Part shown: in pieces, positions 6,756 to 15,763 of the stretch
How the letters are laid out: each line of letters starts with the position of its first letter
How positions within the stretch are numbered: position 1 is the stretch's first letter
NCBI GenBank assembly: GCA_964655775.1
Contig: CAZZNQ010000065.1
Coordinates: 1 to 22,481, forward strand
DNA: 22,481 bases
Origin: CAZZNQ01 sp964655775
GTDB taxonomy: Bacteria; Planctomycetota; Brocadiia; SM23-32
Reading direction: 5' to 3'
Notes under the pieces: generated by a model
The model's database searches: none
What the model was told of the DNA's origin: nothing
What the model saw: only the letters and a program-made list of their open reading frames with translations
Translations under genes and position numbers: made by a program

Positions 6756-9700
6756 CGGACCTCGCCACCCTCCGAAAGCGCGCGGAAGTAGTTTCTCACC
6801 ATCTCCCTGTACTGCTCGGGCACCTCATCTTCGAGGCCGGAAGATATCTCCTCGCGAAGCTCCTTCGGAAGCAGCGCGCTGCGGTCGCGGACGATCTGTT
6901 TCTGCTTCTCCGTCAGCTCCTTCACCTCGCGCAGGTTGCTGAGCACCACGCGCTGGTAGCTGCCAAAGTTGGCGAGGTCGCCTTGCTCCAGGCCGGCCTT
7001 CTGGGCTTCCATCAGCTCTATGGCCTCGGGCAGCCTGCCGCGCGGGGCGCGATACTTCTGTAGCCCATAGTCGATGCGGCGGGCCTTATCGATCAGGTCC
7101 TGCTGGCGCACCACCATGCGGTTGAGTTCCTGCTTCAGGGCGGGCGGGATCGGGCCCTGAAAGCCTTCGGCGCCCTGGCCGCTCACCTTCCCGCCGCCGG
7201 TTGCTCCGGTGGGGGCTTCGCCGCTGGTGTCGTTCACCCACCCGGCCTCGAAGGGATCGGCCGTCAGGCGGCTGGGTGTCTGTCGGCCGCCCTTGCCGGT
7301 CGCGTCTTGCTCCACGAACTGACCCGACGACTTGCCCGTGCGCCCCTCGCCGCTACGGCCACCGATCTCAGAGGTGTTCGGCAGGCGGTTGCCCGTGACG
7401 CCCTTGGCGGACATGTTGCTGATGGGGCCGTCCTGCGCGTCCCATCCTGCGCCGATGTCCAGGCTGTCCATCCAGCCACTGGTGATATCGTCGAACTCCT
7501 CGAGCATGTCCTCCTCCTGCTCGACGAGGTCGCCGATCAGGTCCTGAAGCTCGTCGGGCAGCTCGACCATCGGCGTCTCGACGTCGTCCAGTGGCTCCTC
7601 CATGGACCAGAGCAGGTTGTCTTTGTCCTCCATCAGCCACTTCTCGATGTTCGTCTCGATGGACTCGGCCAGCTCCAGTCCCGCCTGCTCGTGGGGCACC
7701 GCCAGCTCGATCTGTTTTCGCTCGGCGTCCTCGGCGGCCTGCTGCACCTCGCTGTACACCTCGAGGAACTCCTTCGCCTGGGTGGAGAGGCTGTGGTCCT
7801 GCGGAGGGAGCTTGCTCAGATCGGTGGCGGCTTCCTGGAAGAACTCGGTCCATTCCTTCTGCGCGTCCACGATCTCCTTGAGCTTCTTCTCGTCCTCGTC
7901 GGTGAAGTCGTCCACCGGCTTCTCGCCGAGCTGATTGGTCATCTCGATGATGCGCTTCTGGTCTTCTCGGAAGTCCTTCAGCGATTTCAGCAGCTTCTCG
8001 GCAAGCTCTTTGCCGGTCACCATCTCGTCGAGCCGCTCGGACAGCCCCTCGTCCCCGTCCTGTTCGCGGGCCAGCTTTGCCAGCAGCGCCCGGGGGTTCT
8101 CCAGCAGGTCCTCCAGAAAGGCGATGATCTCGATCATCTTCCGGTCGGCCGGATCGGTGTTCGGTTGGATGCGTTCGAGTTCCTGAACGGCCCGCAGCTC
8201 TTTCAGCAGGTCCACCGCTTCCGCCACGGGGCCGGCAGCAATGCGAACGAGCGCCTCGGCCATGGCGCCGGCGTCCCCCTCGCCGGTCTTCTCGGCAGCG
8301 CCGGCGGCCAGGTTCTGGATCTTCTCCTCGGCGGTCACCAGGGCATCCGCCCTGCGGTGGAACTCGTCCCACTTCGGTTTGTCCGCGTCCGGCGTCAGGC
8401 CGGGGGCCAGTCTCGCCCAACCCTCAAGGTTGCGGGTCGCCTGCAGGTTGTCCCGCTGCAGGGAGATCAGCTTCCGCACCAACTCGGCCAGCGCAGCCCG
8501 GGCCTCTTTCTGCCTGCTCTCGGCCTCCGCCGGGTCCACAACGCGCACGTGGTATACGCGGCTCCGCCCGGCCGCGTCGTCTCCGCGCCGCAGACCGTCG
8601 TTCGCCTGCATGTAGTAGGCAAGCGTGTCGCCCAGGGCGAGTTCCAGCTCGGCCAGGTCCAGCACCGCGCCCTCGCGTGATACGCGCGCCCCCGTGTCGT
8701 ACTCCCATCCCCGAAGCCGCTCCCAGTCGGCGCCGGCCCGCCGCTGCACGAACAGGTAAAGCCCCCGCAAGCCGAAGTCGTCCTCGGCTGCGGCCAGCAG
8801 CGTGACGGTGCTTTCGGGGGGGGCGGCGACGTCCTCGCCCGGCTCGATGAAATGCACGCGCGGCGTGCCGTCCGGAACCGCTTCGATGTTTCTTACCTCG
8901 GGCAGGTTGGGGACGCCATGTGCGTCCTCCAGATGGATAGTGTACCGGCCGCTGCGTTCGACGGACAGCTCCGCCTGCAGCGAGCCCTCGCCGTTTGCCG
9001 TCAGGGGCAGAACGCTGCTCGTCGGAGCGGTCTCTCCCGACCCCGACGAGAGGTACTCCGTCTCGATGCGTCCCGACCGGACCGGCGTGTCGGTCCGGAC
9101 GGCGAGGCGCACGTCGGTGCCGATGGGCGCGCCTATGTCGCCCGTGGCGTTCTCCTCGGTTCGCTCGTCAAGCCCCGTGTATGCGGGATAGGAATAGGTC
9201 AGCGACAGGTTCTGCACGGCGGGACGGCTGCGCACCTCGACGCGGTAGCGGGGCGTCAGGGCGTCTCCGGCCCGTATCCGGTAGGAGAAGTCGTCCTGCA
9301 CGTTGCGAAACCTGTAGGTGAACGCATTCCCCTCGAAAGCCATGACGTCGTCGGTGTCCTCCCCGCCGGCGGGGTAGACGAGGACGCGGCCCTCGCTCGG
9401 CAGCAGCCCGCTCACCCGCGCTTCCACCGGCAGCGAATCGCCCTGCAGCACGGTTGCATCCCCCGGCCGCACGTCCAGTCGCGTGTCCGTGATCGGCGCT
9501 ATGGCGTCGTACGGGCGCAGTATGCGGGCGAACGCGTTCGCCAAGTATCCCGAGAAGAACAGAGCGTAGAGACCCAGCACGGCCAGCACCATCAGGAGCA
9601 ACCGACCGTGGCGCCAGAGCGTGCGGGTCTCGCCCCTTGGTCCGATGCTGCGTTCGCTGACGCTCCGGGCGGCGTGGTCGAGCTGCGAGTCTGCCATCAA

Positions 9701-10081
9701 CCGGGTGAGCGAATCGCGGTAGCGTTCGTTGTAGAGCAGCACCGCGTTGATCAGCCGATTGTCCAGGTCGGGAAGCGCTCTCTCCACGTGCGCGGCCACC
9801 ATCTCGTCGGTCAGCGTGCGCAGCAGGGGATAGAATACGAAACGCAGCAGCATGACCGCCAGAAGCGCCAGGAGAGCGATCCCCAGCGCCAGCCGCACGC
9901 CCGCGGAAAGGTGCAGCAGGTTGTCCGCCCACAGTGCGGCTATCAGACCGATGCCGCAGGCGATGACGGTCTTGACCAGTCCGTCGAGCATCTCGAGCGT
10001 CCGCCACGATGCCCGCGCGCGGTCGATCTTGGCGTAGACCGTCTCCATCGCCCTGTCGCGGCGGCCGGCATCAGTCGACAT
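6752..10081 (-). CDS. Large membrane/coiled-coil protein, DUF4175-like
   Basis: 1109 residues. Three hydrophobic segments near the N-terminus (about 33-55, 62-85, 158-180) suggest membrane anchoring, with an exported region after about 185. Residues about 195-520 are beta-rich, Ig-like stretches (RLDVRPGDATVLQGDSLPVEARVSG; LSLTYSYPAYTGL near 295). From about 560 to 900 the protein is highly charged and helical, rich in Glu, Lys and Leu, consistent with coiled coils. A low-complexity Gly/Ser/Thr section (about 900-1000, RSGEGRTGKSSG) precedes a final helical part (about 1010-1109). This layout resembles DUF4175-type proteins that lie beside MoxR and VWA genes in Planctomycetota; the name is from memory. 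GAGGAGGAG precedes the ATG. The gene begins 11 bases inside its upstream neighbour and ends in a 4-base overlap, so translation is probably coupled. Function unknown. Confidence 0.8.
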   Translation of the reverse strand: MSTDAGRRDRAMETVYAKIDRARASWRTLEMLDGLVKTVIACGIGLIAALWADNLLHLSAGVRLALGIALLALLAVMLLRFVFYPLLRTLTDEMVAAHVERALPDLDNRLINAVLLYNERYRDSLTRLMADSQLDHAARSVSERSIGPRGETRTLWRHGRLLLMVLAVLGLYALFFSGYLANAFARILRPYDAIAPITDTRLDVRPGDATVLQGDSLPVEARVSGLLPSEGRVLVYPAGGEDTDDVMAFEGNAFTYRFRNVQDDFSYRIRAGDALTPRYRVEVRSRPAVQNLSLTYSYPAYTGLDERTEENATGDIGAPIGTDVRLAVRTDTPVRSGRIETEYLSSGSGETAPTSSVLPLTANGEGSLQAELSVERSGRYTIHLEDAHGVPNLPEVRNIEAVPDGTPRVHFIEPGEDVAAPPESTVTLLAAAEDDFGLRGLYLFVQRRAGADWERLRGWEYDTGARVSREGAVLDLAELELALGDTLAYYMQANDGLRRGDDAAGRSRVYHVRVVDPAEAESRQKEARAALAELVRKLISLQRDNLQATRNLEGWARLAPGLTPDADKPKWDEFHRRADALVTAEEKIQNLAAGAAEKTGEGDAGAMAEALVRIAAGPVAEAVDLLKELRAVQELERIQPNTDPADRKMIEIIAFLEDLLENPRALLAKLAREQDGDEGLSERLDEMVTGKELAEKLLKSLKDFREDQKRIIEMTNQLGEKPVDDFTDEDEKKLKEIVDAQKEWTEFFQEAATDLSKLPPQDHSLSTQAKEFLEVYSEVQQAAEDAERKQIELAVPHEQAGLELAESIETNIEKWLMEDKDNLLWSMEEPLDDVETPMVELPDELQDLIGDLVEQEEDMLEEFDDITSGWMDSLDIGAGWDAQDGPISNMSAKGVTGNRLPNTSEIGGRSGEGRTGKSSGQFVEQDATGKGGRQTPSRLTADPFEAGWVNDTSGEAPTGATGGGKVSGQGAEGFQGPIPPALKQELNRMVVRQQDLIDKARRIDYGLQKYRAPRGRLPEAIELMEAQKAGLEQGDLANFGSYQRVVLSNLREVKELTEKQKQIVRDRSALLPKELREEISSGLEDEVPEQYREMVRNYFRALSEGGEVR

Positions 10082-11243
10082 GGTTCTCCTCCTCGGCGGA
10101 CGCCAGGTCCAGCTCGATCTTCAGGTTCGGCGAGTCGGCCGTGATCGCGTGCCCCGCGAGGTCCGACGAAACGATCACGGGCAGGGCGTCCAGACCCAGG
10201 TCCCGGCTTACGGCGCGCCACACGAACATGCGCTTCTCGATCTGCCATTCGTCGCGCGGCTTGTGCATGGTCCACACGTCGTATCGGTGCAGGAGTTCCG
10301 CCCCCTGCAGCGTTGTGCCGCCCCGGCGTTCCAGCAGGAGCAGCGAACATGCCCTCCGGTCCGTTCCAGCGGCATAGAGGACGGTCTGCGAGTGGAAGAA
10401 GTCGCGCAGCTTGTCGACCCAGCCTTGCAGCTCGCTGACCTGTTCGCTGTCGAACCGGCCGCCGTCCGGCTGCCGTTCTACGCTGAAACAGGTGTAGATG
10501 GCCTTGTCGGTGACCACTACCAGATCGTAGGCGCCTTCCGTGCAGTCGGCAACGCGAAACCGGCCGGACATCGTGTCCGTCGAGGCTCTGATTGAGAAGC
10601 CCCTGCCCCGGTTGACTGCCACGACCGTCCGCAGGTTCTCGCCCCACGGCAGCTTGAGCGTGCCTTCCAGCGTCCCCCGCACGCCGTCGGCGGCGTCGAA
10701 CTCAATCCGCCGCACGTAGGTAAGGTCGGTCAGTTGTTCGCCCACCTTGCCCTCGTCTTTGCGCCGCAGGATATAGCGCTGCTTCTCGCCGTCCACGTCC
10801 ACGTACAGCGTCTTGGCTATCATGTGGCCGGTCAACTGGCGGCCATCGCCGAAAGTGACGCGTGTCTGGTAGTAGCGCACCGGGAACCGCTCGCCGGTGT
10901 AGACCTTATCGTCTCGTCCGCTCTCGCGGAATATCCATTTGTCCTCGAGGCCCTGCCTCTCGATCACCGATTCGAAGGTCTTCAGTTCCGCCACGTCGAC
11001 GGAGTAACGGCGCTGTTGCGCCTCATTTAGGAGGTAGAAGCGGTTCTGCGGCAGGTGCACCTTGCCCCTGAGCACGGTCCCGTCGCCGAGCGTCACGGTC
11101 GCCGGCGTCCAGTCGACTTCCGCGACGGCCAACCCGCCCGCCCAAAGTACCAGCACGAGTACGAGCGCCGTCGGCCATCGCCTTCCGGCGCGTCTTTCCG
11201 TGCCCGCTTTCTGTCGCTTTCCCGCTTTCATAACAAGCTTCAT
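10071..11243 (-). CDS. Secreted protein with duplicated GDG beta-repeat, function unknown
   Basis: 390 residues. A long basic N-region (1-24, many Lys/Arg) is followed by a hydrophobic core (25-38) and an AVA-E cleavage site near 41, so it should be exported. The mature part begins with two similar beta-rich units: VTLGDGTVLRGKVHL (50-64) with YLLNEAQQRRYSV, and VTFGDGRQLTGHMI (about 127-140) with LYVDVDGEKQRYIL. A third, weaker unit may be GVRGTLEGTLKLPWG. The rest is mixed alpha/beta with no catalytic motif I recognise. The start codon is uncertain: ATG at 11243 lacks a clear Shine-Dalgarno, and Met5 at 11231 is an alternative. The gene lies 28 bases after the second VWA gene and overlaps the start of the DUF4175-like gene by 11 bases. 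No known family recognised. Confidence 0.75.
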   Translation of the reverse strand: MKLVMKAGKRQKAGTERRAGRRWPTALVLVLVLWAGGLAVAEVDWTPATVTLGDGTVLRGKVHLPQNRFYLLNEAQQRRYSVDVAELKTFESVIERQGLEDKWIFRESGRDDKVYTGERFPVRYYQTRVTFGDGRQLTGHMIAKTLYVDVDGEKQRYILRRKDEGKVGEQLTDLTYVRRIEFDAADGVRGTLEGTLKLPWGENLRTVVAVNRGRGFSIRASTDTMSGRFRVADCTEGAYDLVVVTDKAIYTCFSVERQPDGGRFDSEQVSELQGWVDKLRDFFHSQTVLYAAGTDRRACSLLLLERRGGTTLQGAELLHRYDVWTMHKPRDEWQIEKRMFVWRAVSRDLGLDALPVIVSSDLAGHAITADSPNLKIELDLASAEEENHVD

Positions 11244-11271
11244 TCTACCATACAGAGTGCTTTCGTGGTCC

Positions 11272-13584
11272 TCAGTTCAGCCCTCGCCGTTTGCGGAGGA
11301 TCCACTCCGCGGTGGCGCAGGCCAGCAGCGCGGCGAAGAAGCCCGGTGCGTTCCAGAGGTTGAGCTCGCGTCGGCGCACCACGAGGCCGCGCCGCTGCCG
11401 GAGCTCCTCGGGTATGCGGCCGGCCGTCGCCATCGTGAAGTAAGCTCCGCCGGTCTGCGCGGCCAGCGCCCGGAGCGTGGTCTCATCGACGTCCACGTTG
11501 TCGAACTCCCCGGCGGCCTCTCCCACCACGAACTCGAAGTCGGCCGTGCCCAGCATGTCGCCGCCGTGCATCGCAGTTGCCGATGCCCGGTAGAGGCCGA
11601 CCGCGGGCGCCCGCCAGGGGACCTGGTAGTCGCCGGGGCTCAGCGGCACGGGGCTCAGGCGCACGGTCGTCTCCAGCTCCGGCTCGGAGTCCGCATCGGC
11701 GCCCTTCGGCTTGACGGGGATAGGGTAGGCGATCCTGACGCGGACATCGGCGCTCTCCTCCGGCTGCTTCTCGCGGTTCAGGACGCGGGCTTTCAGCAGC
11801 ACCGCTTCTTCCGGGGCGTACTCGACCTTGCCCGGCCAGGCGGTCACCAGGCGGTCCGGCGTGTCCTCTTCCGTGCGGCCGGCCAGCCAGCGTATGGACT
11901 GGCGCCAGAAGCGGTAGTACGGCGAATCCTCGCCGAGCGATTCGACCTGGAACTTCCACTTCCAAGTGGTGTCGGCCGTCATGGCCATCGCCCTGCCCAG
12001 ACCGTATGCCTGCACGGCGACGACGGGCATCGGCCCGTCTCTGCCCCGTACGAACGGATGCAAGGCCAGCACCTGCGCGCCCGGTTTGGCGCCCAGAACG
12101 CGGTTGGCGCCCGCCAGGGCCATCGCCTCGTTCGAGCCCTGGAAGAAACGCGCGCAGCCTGCGAACACGGGGTGTGCCGCGCCCGCACCGGTCAGGACGG
12201 GCACGAACGACTCCTCGACGTGCCCGTCCTCGGTGCCGCCCATGCTTACCGGCAGCACGTCGGCAAGCGCGCTTTCCGCATAGCCGCCCGCGCCGAAGGC
12301 GTGGTAGCCGCCCAGGACAAGCACCGCGCCTCCCGCGTCGACGTAGTCCTTCAAGTACTCCAGTTGCAGGCCACTGAACTCCTCGCGGCCGACGTCGCCC
12401 AGCACGACGACGTCGAACTCGTCCAGGTCATCTCGACTGGCCGGAAGGCCGCGGCTGAGGTCCACTCCGGGCTGCGAGCCCTGAACGAGGAAGCGGTTTC
12501 CGGCCAGCTTTACAACGGAGGTGACCTCCAGATTCGGATCGCTCTCCAGCACGCGACGCAGGAAGCGGTACTCGCTGCGCACGACGCCCTCGACGATCAG
12601 GACGCGCACACGGGGATCCGTAACCAGCGCCGTGAAGGAGCGCGCGTTGTTCTCGCGGACGGTCTCGCCCGGCATCGGCACGGCCTCGACGCGGAGCCGG
12701 TGCACGCCGACGCGTTTCGGTACGAACTCCAGGCGCGATGCCAGAGTACCGTCCTCCGGCGGCAGGTCGATGGTCGTTGTCGCCAGCACCTCGCCTTCGG
12801 CGTTCAGCAGGCGCAGGTCCAGCCGCCGCTCTTCCTTCATGAAATCGGTCAGCCCGCGGTGCGAGAGCTCGATGTCGAGCGCAGCCGTATTGTTGACGAC
12901 GAACTGCGGACGCGACGGAACGCGCACGATGCCGACGTCTCGAAAACGCCCCCGCTCGCCCACGCGCCCGCCCAGGCCCACGGCAAACACGGGTACGCCC
13001 AGCGTGCGAGCCACGGACTGCGGCTCCTCGCCGCGGTTCGAGACGCCGTCCGTCAGGAGCACGATGCCCGCCACATTCTCCGAGCCGGACCGGGCCGCGG
13101 CCTCGCGAAGCGCGTCTCCGATGGCCGTCGCCTTGCTATCCGCGCGCAGCTCGCGCAACTCGCCGGCTCCGTCAAGCGTTTGGGTCACCGCCCCGAAGCC
13201 CATGGCCGTCACCTTCTGGGATTCCTCCAGTCCGCGCAGCAGCGAGTACGGCTTCTCCAACAACAGCATGCGGGCGGCGTCCAGCCGGCTCACGTCGTTG
13301 GCCGCGTCCTCAATGCCCATGCTTTCGGACTCGTCCACCAGCAACAACACGGACGACGGCGTCGTTTCGGTCCGCGTGAGCCGCAGAACGGGCTGCAGCA
13401 TGAACAGGGCGACAATGAGTATCACGAGCACGCGTAGGGCAACCAGGATGCAGAAGTTCCGCGTCGACAGCGCCGATTGTTTGCTTCGGTAGAACCACGC
13501 GCCCATGCCCGCCGCCATTAGGCCGAGCAGCACGACGGGCAAGGCCGGCCAGGTGCCCGTGAACGCGATCTCCCAGTGGCTCAT
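11272..13584 (-). CDS. Membrane protein with VWA domain and glutamine-amidotransferase-like domain
   Basis: 770 residues. Hydrophobic segments at about 12-31 and 45-64 anchor the N-terminus; a third at about 745-762 (FFAALLACATAEWIL) anchors the C-terminus, placing the bulk outside the cytoplasm. A von Willebrand A domain (about 78-245) has an intact MIDAS, VDESESMG (Asp84, Ser86, Ser88), then IVLLTDGVSNRGE (174-186) carrying the second metal-site Asp. A Rossmann-like glutamine-amidotransferase-like region (about 323-570) includes RVLIVEG, LDEFDVVVLGDV, YLKDYVDAGGAVLVLGG (410-426) and AHPVF (470-474). I see no obvious amidotransferase Cys-His-Glu triad. Ig-like strands fill about 580-690. AAGG lies before the ATG; 12 bases separate it from the BatA-type gene upstream. 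In this family such proteins are thought to recruit or remodel partners together with MoxR ATPases; the partner is unknown. Confidence 0.85.
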   Translation of the reverse strand: MSHWEIAFTGTWPALPVVLLGLMAAGMGAWFYRSKQSALSTRNFCILVALRVLVILIVALFMLQPVLRLTRTETTPSSVLLLVDESESMGIEDAANDVSRLDAARMLLLEKPYSLLRGLEESQKVTAMGFGAVTQTLDGAGELRELRADSKATAIGDALREAAARSGSENVAGIVLLTDGVSNRGEEPQSVARTLGVPVFAVGLGGRVGERGRFRDVGIVRVPSRPQFVVNNTAALDIELSHRGLTDFMKEERRLDLRLLNAEGEVLATTTIDLPPEDGTLASRLEFVPKRVGVHRLRVEAVPMPGETVRENNARSFTALVTDPRVRVLIVEGVVRSEYRFLRRVLESDPNLEVTSVVKLAGNRFLVQGSQPGVDLSRGLPASRDDLDEFDVVVLGDVGREEFSGLQLEYLKDYVDAGGAVLVLGGYHAFGAGGYAESALADVLPVSMGGTEDGHVEESFVPVLTGAGAAHPVFAGCARFFQGSNEAMALAGANRVLGAKPGAQVLALHPFVRGRDGPMPVVAVQAYGLGRAMAMTADTTWKWKFQVESLGEDSPYYRFWRQSIRWLAGRTEEDTPDRLVTAWPGKVEYAPEEAVLLKARVLNREKQPEESADVRVRIAYPIPVKPKGADADSEPELETTVRLSPVPLSPGDYQVPWRAPAVGLYRASATAMHGGDMLGTADFEFVVGEAAGEFDNVDVDETTLRALAAQTGGAYFTMATAGRIPEELRQRRGLVVRRRELNLWNAPGFFAALLACATAEWILRKRRGLN

Positions 13585-13596
13585 TTGTGCGGCCTT

Positions 13597-15711
13597 TCAG
13601 TGCCGTAGCAGGACGTTGCCCAGATAGCTCTCCACCACGGCCAGTATCAGCGCCGAGAGGAACAGGTAGTCCCAGAGGGGCAACCCGCTGCGCTCGCGGC
13701 CGGCGATTGCGCCGATTTCGTCGGGGTCGTGCACTACGCGGACTTCGGGAGCGCCGAGCAGTCGAGCGGCTTCCTCGGGCTCCAATCGCTCCGAACTGCT
13801 CTCGCCGGGGTCGACGTTCACGGCGAACAGTGCCTCCGTCCGGCTTCCATCGGCCGAATAAGACGCGCGGTAGACGCCCGGCTGCTGCGTGCCCGAGAAC
13901 ACGACGCGCCGTCCGCCGGTACGCCCCGGTTGAGCCGCCACGGTGACGGGTTCGGTCTCGTCCTCGGACCCGAGGGGGCCTTCGAAGGTTACTTGCTGCT
14001 GCTCCGTCCCGGCCGGCAGGTCCAATACGCAGGGCTGCCCGACTGTGAGTGACTGGTGGGCGGCCGCGGGACGGCCCACGTAGTAGACGAGCTGGTGCAG
14101 CACCGGCAGGAAGAATGGGCGCGCGGGCAGATTGCACCAGTCCAGGTCGGCGCTTGTGGCACACAGCAGCACGGTGCCGGCGCCGCTGTGGCGCTCCAGC
14201 AGCAGCGGGCCGGCTTCGGTCTCCACCGATACGCCCACCCCCTCGCCTTCGGCGGGTTCGACCTGCATCTGGCGTTCTACTCGGACGGCTGCGAGCCCGC
14301 CCGCGGGCAGCACGCTGCGGAAGATGGGGTGCTGTTCGTCGACGCCGCGTATGCGGAAGGCGCCGTCGGTCTCAGTGGTGGTGCGGACGGAGCCGATAGT
14401 CCCCGGCAGCAGAAGCTCGTCTCCTGCGGCGAGCGTCGTGTTGTAGGAGGCCGCGTCCACGCGGTCCCCGAGGAACACCACCAGCCCACCGCCGCCGCTC
14501 ACGTAGTCGCGCAGGCGCTCGGCCCGAAGCTCGTCCAGGCGGGGCACGTTGGCCATCAGCACGGCCGCGTAGTCGGACAGCCGCTGTTCCAGCAGCGCAT
14601 CCGGCCCGATCACTTTCGTCTCGACGGGCGAGACCGTCTTGCCGCCGACGGCCGGAGCTCGCAGGGCCAACTCCAGGTAGAACGTCTCGCTGCGGTAGGG
14701 GACGTCCGAAGGGTCGCCGTCGACGATGAGCACCGGCAGCTTCTCATGGACCCTTGCGGCGAAGAACCGCGCGTTGTCGCCGTCCAGCTCGTCCGCGTCC
14801 AGCCGCACTTCCCCCCAGAAATCGCCCGTGCGCGAGTACGTGTGCGCGAAAGCGGCCGTCAGTTCGCCGCCTGAGGCCACCGTCACGTCCTGACCGGCGA
14901 CCTTCTCTCCCTCCAACATGATCGATGCCTTCCGGGAGACGCTGCGGAGGCCGGTGTTGCGCACCGTGCAGTACATCTCCGATGCGGCCCCCGCCACCTG
15001 AACGTTCAGTCCGAACTCGGCCGAAGTCAGCGCAAGGTTCTCGCCGGTGGGGCCGCCGACGTCCACCAGGAAGACGGGCACGCGCTCAGGGATCGTGCGG
15101 CCGATGCTCTCGACCTGTTCCGACCAGGCGCCGCGCTGGAAGTCGGTGAGGACGTATATCTCCTTGCGGGGATTGGTGCTGCTCTCCAGGGCGCGCATCG
15201 CCCGATCCAGAGCGCCGGCAAGGCCGCCGGCCCCGTATCCGCATTCCAATGCTCCCAGCTCGTCGCGGAGTTGGGTCAATCCCGTGCTGGGGTCGGCGTC
15301 GGCGCCCGGCGGCTCGTCCACCAGCACCACGCTCACCGCATCTCCGGTCCTCAGCCCGTCCAGAACGCGCAACGCCGCCGTGCGTGCGCGGTCGAACCGG
15401 AGGACGCCTCCCCCGGCGGCCCGCATGCTGCACGTGTTGTCCAGCACAAGCGCCGCGGCCGTCGGCACCCCGCCTCCCTGAAATGTGGCCGACCGCACCA
15501 TGGGACGGTAGAGCGCGGCGACCACGGCCGCCAGCAGGAGCAGCCTCGCGCCCAGCAGCAGGAGTTCCCTGAGTTTCTGACGCCGGGCGACCCTCTGATC
15601 CACCATGCGCAGGAACCGTAGCGTGCTGAACATCACCCGCTTCGCCTTGCGGCGGTGCACAAGGTGTATGGCGATGGGGATGAGAAGCGATGCCCACAGT
15701 AGGTGAATCAT
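13597..15711 (-). CDS. BatA-type membrane protein with VWA and glutamine-amidotransferase-like domains
   Basis: 704 residues. The first 75 residues are the BatA (aerotolerance regulator N-terminal) signature: hydrophobic start, IPIAIHLVHRRKAKRVMFSTLRFLR (11-35), then a second membrane helix at about 51-69. A VWA-like domain follows (about 84-225) with LVLDNTCSM (89-96), a MIDAS variant in which the first Ser is Thr (DxTxS), and EIYVLTDFQRG. A glutamine-amidotransferase-like region (about 325-545) includes KLPVLIVDGD, YAAVLMANVP, RLRDYVSGGGGLVVFLGD (399-416) and QHPIF (460-464). A C-terminal helix at about 680-700 makes a third membrane span. The start is fixed by an in-frame stop eight codons upstream. 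It lies 52 bases after the DUF58 gene. BatA homologues act with MoxR and DUF58 in the Bacteroides aerotolerance locus; here the role is inferred. Confidence 0.87.
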   Translation of the reverse strand: MIHLLWASLLIPIAIHLVHRRKAKRVMFSTLRFLRMVDQRVARRQKLRELLLLGARLLLLAAVVAALYRPMVRSATFQGGGVPTAAALVLDNTCSMRAAGGGVLRFDRARTAALRVLDGLRTGDAVSVVLVDEPPGADADPSTGLTQLRDELGALECGYGAGGLAGALDRAMRALESSTNPRKEIYVLTDFQRGAWSEQVESIGRTIPERVPVFLVDVGGPTGENLALTSAEFGLNVQVAGAASEMYCTVRNTGLRSVSRKASIMLEGEKVAGQDVTVASGGELTAAFAHTYSRTGDFWGEVRLDADELDGDNARFFAARVHEKLPVLIVDGDPSDVPYRSETFYLELALRAPAVGGKTVSPVETKVIGPDALLEQRLSDYAAVLMANVPRLDELRAERLRDYVSGGGGLVVFLGDRVDAASYNTTLAAGDELLLPGTIGSVRTTTETDGAFRIRGVDEQHPIFRSVLPAGGLAAVRVERQMQVEPAEGEGVGVSVETEAGPLLLERHSGAGTVLLCATSADLDWCNLPARPFFLPVLHQLVYYVGRPAAAHQSLTVGQPCVLDLPAGTEQQQVTFEGPLGSEDETEPVTVAAQPGRTGGRRVVFSGTQQPGVYRASYSADGSRTEALFAVNVDPGESSSERLEPEEAARLLGAPEVRVVHDPDEIGAIAGRERSGLPLWDYLFLSALILAVVESYLGNVLLRH

Positions 15712-15763
15712 CTCAGCACCGTTTCGCGTGGACTATTCGTGTTCGGCCGGTATCAGGGAGCGC

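Noticed and set aside
7307..8680. A 457-codon open frame on the plus strand
   Set aside because: Antisense to the charged coiled-coil part of the DUF4175-like gene; GAG/CTC-rich codons produce Leu-rich shadows.
11062..13437. A 791-codon open frame on the plus strand
   Set aside because: It lies antisense to the second VWA gene, which has clear domains and MIDAS motifs. The plus-strand product is rich in Arg/His/Gln/Val with no recognisable motif; GC-rich third positions keep such frames open.
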